Source: CBDHHC01 sp050633205
GTDB taxonomy: Bacteria > Pseudomonadota > Alphaproteobacteria > Rhizobiales > CBDHHC01
Assembly (NCBI GenBank): GCA_050633205.1
Contig: JBOEGA010000153.1
Span: 1 to 26,910 of the forward strand
Reading direction: 5' to 3'
DNA: 26,910 nucleotides
Shown here piece by piece: positions 23,599 through 26,910 of this stretch. The notes beneath the pieces are model-generated. The model saw nothing but the letters and a program-made list of their open reading frames with translations, was not told the DNA's origin and made no database searches. The translations under genes and the position numbers were made by a program. Numbering within the stretch: the first letter of the stretch is position 1; each line of letters opens with the position of its first letter.

Positions 23599-24576
23599 CT
23601 AATATCTGTGCCGGTAAGTTTTTTCAGCAAGAATCTGGGGGCTGTTCATATCGAGATCTATGAGTAGCTCCGCAGATCTGCGAACCCATCGTTCATCATA
23701 TTCATGGTGGCCCCTTTCAATAAACTTAAAGCTGACTTTATAGCTATTAGGGTAACGTGGATCTCTTCTTATATGGATACTGCGTCTGACCAGTCTCATT
23801 GAATGCAGGTGGTTCCGCCTGAAACGTGATACCTTTATTTGTACGACACGCTCCCGTGTAACTCCCACATCACCGTTATATGCCAGCGTAGGAGCATAAA
23901 ATTCTACTATTTGTGCTGGGTGCATGGTTGGAAACTGAAGAAAATAATCGCTGATAAAAGAAACAAGCTTATAGCGAACTGGCCTTCTGATAACAACAGG
24001 TGCCTCTTCTTCATAATAATCGTCTTCATCCCGGTACCGTGGGATTGTCTGCCTGATCAGCTTCGTTAATGCCGTCGTATCCTTTCTGATATATTCATAT
24101 TCTTCCGGCTCATATTTGCCACGCCTGTTAATTCGGGCAATACGTTTTTTAAGATGTGCCCACTTATGAAACCTGCCATTTCTCGGATCATAGGATCCGA
24201 CAATGGTAGCTTGCCGCAATTGCACGATATATTTCTTGCTTCTGCCTTTTGCTTTTTTGAAAGTCCCTTTAACGGCTATTTTGAGGCCAATAAGTGTTTT
24301 GAGCTCATAAGCTCTGGCATTGCTGATTTTTAGTTCAATACGATGGATATTATTTTGTACTCTTGGCCTTCCTCTGCCGATGAGAACACAGGTTTTACCT
24401 TTTCGGTCGAGTACAAATTTATCAAGGGCACGTGCTCTGGTATATTGTGTTTTGACCATCCTTAGGGTTCCGGTAATTGTCCTGCCATCTTTAAAACAGG
24501 CAGCACTCACAGTCGTGGTCGAAAACATATAGAACAGAATTGGGAACATCAGAATATTTCTGAGCTTCGGGTACAT
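23599..24576 (-). CDS. Secreted protein of unknown function (OB-like plus NTF2-like regions suspected)
   Basis: I do not recognise the whole protein. It is 325 residues with a signal peptide ending near TTTVSA (25). The first mature part (about 26-130) holds ITGTLRMVK, LDRKGKTCVLIGRG, LIGLKIAVKGTFKKAKG and LRQATIVGSY. These look like a beta-barrel of OB type, as in some exported domains of unknown function, and Cys27 and Cys63 could form a disulfide. A charged linker with EDDYYEEEAP lies near 180. The last 120 residues (IVEFYAPTLAYNGDVGVTRE, then RFRRN and SFKFIERG) resemble an NTF2/SnoaL-like fold. It is rich in Arg/Lys and Tyr. GGAG lies six bases before the ATG. It stands alone, convergent with the ParA-like operon. 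Confidence 0.78.
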   Translation of the reverse strand: MYPKLRNILMFPILFYMFSTTTVSAACFKDGRTITGTLRMVKTQYTRARALDKFVLDRKGKTCVLIGRGRPRVQNNIHRIELKISNARAYELKTLIGLKIAVKGTFKKAKGRSKKYIVQLRQATIVGSYDPRNGRFHKWAHLKKRIARINRRGKYEPEEYEYIRKDTTALTKLIRQTIPRYRDEDDYYEEEAPVVIRRPVRYKLVSFISDYFLQFPTMHPAQIVEFYAPTLAYNGDVGVTRERVVQIKVSRFRRNHLHSMRLVRRSIHIRRDPRYPNSYKVSFKFIERGHHEYDERWVRRSAELLIDLDMNSPQILAEKTYRHRY

Positions 24577-24874
24577 TTATGGCTCCATGCACTTCTCTAA
24601 TTATCAGCCTTGTTCAGACATATAAGCATTTCGATAGACAAAATCGAGGCATTGGTAACTATCAGGATCTAAAAGACGCACTTTTACAAAAACTGTTTGG
24701 GATTGTTTGATTTTTGTCTCATAAAAATCGCAAAGTAGATGTATATGTATTATTGGGCGACTGTGTCTTATACAAAGAGTGGTTCAGCGACTTGTATATT
24801 GGCATTCGGGTGCATATATCGATTTTTTTCATACATTTTTCCGGCAAAATTTAATGCTGATTTAGGGCGTGTCA
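24577..24874. other. Intergenic region before the antiporter gene (298 bases)
   Basis: This lies between two divergent genes and should hold both promoters, but no -35/-10 pair is convincing. A perfect seven-base dyad GATTTTT ... AAAAATC (24709-24729) is present and may be chance in AT-rich sequence. No gene is supported. Confidence 0.45.
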
Positions 24875-26824
24875 ATGGAACAACACTCACTTCTCCAACC
24901 CGCAATTTTTTTGGCTGCAGCAGCAATAGCAGCTCCTCTTGCGAAGCGTTTGAAGGTTGGGTCCGTATTAGGGTACCTGGGAGCGGGTATTCTGATAGGA
25001 GCAAGTGGATTAATACAATCTCATTCAGAGGTTAAAGGCGTCTTGCATGTTGGTGAGTTCGGTGTTGTCCTGTTGTTGTTCGTCATTGGTCTGGAGCTGC
25101 GGCCTCAAAGGTTGTTGTCAATGCGATCATCTATCTTCGGCCTTGGAAGTGCCCAGGTCTTCACCTGTGGCGTATTGCTGGCGATAGCTTCCCTGTTTGC
25201 CGGACCATTGTTTACTGTTGCCATACTCATAGGTTTTGCCCTGTCCCTGTCATCGACTGCCTTCGTAATTCAGGTTCTCGATGAAAAGGGGGAGTTATCA
25301 AAGAGACATGGTCGGATGGCATTCTCCATACTGCTGTTCCAGGACCTGTTCGCGATCCCGCTTATTGCAATTACACCGTTTCTGGTTGCTCAGGGTGCCC
25401 AGGGTCAGGTTATTAATCCTTTGGCCATCCTTAAGGCTGTTGGCACAATCATGGTCGTAGTGATACTCGGGAAGTTTATCCTGAGCCGTATGTACAAACT
25501 TATTGCTGCAACTGGCGTATCCGAAGCCATGACGGCAAGTGCCCTTCTGACAGTAGTCAGTGTGACAATACTTATGGAATGGGCTGATCTCTCTGCCGCA
25601 CTGGGAGCTTTCATCGCAGGAGCACTGCTCGCGGATTCGCCGTACAGACACCAGTTACAGGCTGACTTAAAGCCATTTGAAGGATTGTTGCTTGGTTTAT
25701 TCTTCACTGCAATAGGAATTTCCCTGAATATTGACCTCTTGCTGGCTAACCCATGGATCATTATTGCCATGACCTGCGGCCTCATACTGATAAAGGTATC
25801 GGTGTTATTCATTCTGGGAAGAATATGGGGGCTCTCAAATCAGTCAGCGAGAAGAATGGCATTTGTCCTGTGTCAGGGAGGAGAGTTTGCATTCGTAATA
25901 TTCACAACTGCTGTCAATCTGAATGGAGCTGTCTCACAGGAAATGGTGGACTGGCTGACACTGGTTGTAACCCTGTCTATGATTGCAACCCCGTTCCTGC
26001 TTCTGTTCGATGATTTCCTGAATTCAATTCTGGATCGTTATAGATCTAAAGATATGAGCTTTGAGGAGCCACCTGAATCCAGAGGTCATGTGATCATTGC
26101 GGGTTTCGGTCGCTTTGGACAGGTTTTTGCCCGTGTGCTGCAGGCCAAGCATATACCGTTTACAGCACTTGATAAGTCTCCGGAGCATGTAGACTTTGTT
26201 AAGCGCTACGGGAACAAGATATATTACGGTGACGCCACGCGACTGGAGGTGCTTCGTGCAGCCCAGATAGAAAAAGCTGCTGCACTCATAATTGCCATTG
26301 ATGATGTCGAGGGCAGTCTTCGGCTTGCCCAGATGGTAAAGCAGAACTATCCGGATCTGCCACTCTTTGTACGAGCCAGAAACAGAAGGCACGTTTACCA
26401 GCTCCTGCACATTGGCGTAGAAAATATATCTCGTGAAACTTTCCTCTCTGCTCTCGACTTAACCAAAGAGGTGCTGATTGGGCTGGGTGAGCCACCAAGC
26501 AGGGCAGCCAGGGATATTGAGACATTCAGAGATGCTGACAGACGTCTTTTGTATGAAGACTATAAGCATTATACAGATATTGAAAAACTGCAGGCCCGTG
26601 CAAAAACCGCCGCTAAACATCTTGAAGAGCTGTTCGAGCGGGATACTGTTGATGCAGAAAAAGAAGAGGTCGATAAGCAGAGCAAAAAAAATAAGCTTGC
26701 TGCCCCTTCCGAAGATGCAGAGAAAAATATGAAAGAAGAAAAGTCTGCTTCAAAAGACGAGGATGCAAAACAGGAAATCAAAGATGTTAAAGAGGAAAAG
26801 ACAAAAGAGCTTATTTCTCAGTAA
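24875..26824 (+). CDS. KefB/KefC-type potassium/proton antiporter with RCK domain
   Basis: The product is 649 residues. The N-terminal cation/proton exchanger domain (about 5-385) has roughly 12 membrane segments, with GSVLGYLGAGILIGASGL at the start and LVTVVSVTILMEWADLSAAL and GAFIAGALLADSPYRHQL in the core. A Rossmann RCK/TrkA-N domain follows (from about 405), with the nucleotide motif GFGRFG near 409-414 and GDATRLEVLRAAQIEKA. KefB/C proteins export potassium and acidify the cytoplasm in response to electrophiles, gated by glutathione adducts. Gating cannot be judged here, and no KefF/KefG-like ancillary gene is in the window. About 60 C-terminal residues are almost all Lys/Glu/Asp/Ala/Ser, an unusual charged tail. 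The ATG at 24875 has AGGG seven bases upstream; the GTG at 24869 is too close to that site. Confidence 0.93.
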   Translation: MEQHSLLQPAIFLAAAAIAAPLAKRLKVGSVLGYLGAGILIGASGLIQSHSEVKGVLHVGEFGVVLLLFVIGLELRPQRLLSMRSSIFGLGSAQVFTCGVLLAIASLFAGPLFTVAILIGFALSLSSTAFVIQVLDEKGELSKRHGRMAFSILLFQDLFAIPLIAITPFLVAQGAQGQVINPLAILKAVGTIMVVVILGKFILSRMYKLIAATGVSEAMTASALLTVVSVTILMEWADLSAALGAFIAGALLADSPYRHQLQADLKPFEGLLLGLFFTAIGISLNIDLLLANPWIIIAMTCGLILIKVSVLFILGRIWGLSNQSARRMAFVLCQGGEFAFVIFTTAVNLNGAVSQEMVDWLTLVVTLSMIATPFLLLFDDFLNSILDRYRSKDMSFEEPPESRGHVIIAGFGRFGQVFARVLQAKHIPFTALDKSPEHVDFVKRYGNKIYYGDATRLEVLRAAQIEKAAALIIAIDDVEGSLRLAQMVKQNYPDLPLFVRARNRRHVYQLLHIGVENISRETFLSALDLTKEVLIGLGEPPSRAARDIETFRDADRRLLYEDYKHYTDIEKLQARAKTAAKHLEELFERDTVDAEKEEVDKQSKKNKLAAPSEDAEKNMKEEKSASKDEDAKQEIKDVKEEKTKELISQ

Positions 26825-26906
26825 TCTTCCAGACAGAAATAAAATGCTTTGATTGGCATATCCTGTAACTGTATTGTGTATATCAGAAACCGGAAAAGGG
26901 GGCCGT

Positions 26907-26910
26907 ATGT
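26907..26910 (+). CDS. Probable start of a further gene cut by the right edge
   Basis: An ATG at 26907 is preceded by AAAAGGGGG (26894-26902) at a suitable distance. Only the start codon and one base are inside the window, so the product cannot be named. Confidence 0.35.

Noticed and set aside
24709..24729. Seven-base dyad as an operator or terminator before the antiporter gene
   Set aside because: It consists mostly of A and T in AT-rich sequence and is likely by chance; no T-run follows on either strand that would suit a neighbouring gene.
25405..25812. Minus-strand open frames inside the antiporter gene (also 25298-25651 and 26024-26410)
   Set aside because: They mutually overlap and are antisense to a well-supported gene, with no recognisable protein.

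Overview
The window looks like a chromosomal segment of a fairly AT-rich alphaproteobacterium. The evidence is the order rplU-rpmA-(GNAT)-obgE-proB-proA-nadD ... rsfS-rlmH-envC-like-ctp-divergent deacetylase-rppH, an L21 protein with a long C-terminal extension, and porins of the 'ADLEERVAELEATTARKGNRKVSL' type. Genus cannot be fixed from the sequence. No rRNA, tRNA, CRISPR array, prophage or intact insertion sequence was seen.

Layout. 1-2492 (minus strand): prkA (serine kinase/AAA+) followed by the start of a DUF444/YeaH-like gene that runs off the left edge. 2493-3080: intergenic, with a strong sigma70-type promoter and a long leader for rplU. 3081-3965: rplU-rpmA, closed by a strong intrinsic terminator. 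4074-9316: two tandem GNAT acetyltransferases, obgE, proB, proA and nadD, tightly packed on the plus strand. 9317-10185: an 869-base AT-rich gap that may hold a decayed insertion-sequence end. 10186-11394 and 17790-18983: two paralogous porins. Each has its own 5'UTR hairpin and strong terminator, and together they bracket rsfS, rlmH, an EnvC-like factor, a carboxy-terminal processing protease, a divergent polysaccharide deacetylase and rppH. 19191-22049: an EamA-type exporter converging on a YHS-domain protein, with an AmpG-like permease upstream of the latter. 22243-23513: a two-gene plus-strand operon of a ParA-like ATPase with a non-canonical Walker A and a small basic protein with a SAP-like C-terminus. 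23599-24576 (minus): an unrecognised secreted protein. 24875-26824: a KefB/KefC-type potassium/proton antiporter. A start codon with a good ribosome binding site sits at the right edge.

How they fit together. The left and centre are housekeeping: ribosome assembly and silencing (L21, L27, ObgE, RsfS, RlmH), proline synthesis (ProB, ProA), NAD synthesis (NadD) and mRNA decapping (RppH). The EnvC-like protein, Ctp protease, deacetylase-like protein and AmpG-like permease point to envelope and peptidoglycan turnover, and the two porins add outer-membrane permeability. The least described parts are the ParA/SAP-like operon, the covarying hairpin shared by the two porin leaders, the hairpin covering possible nadD start codons, and the secreted protein at 23599-24576.
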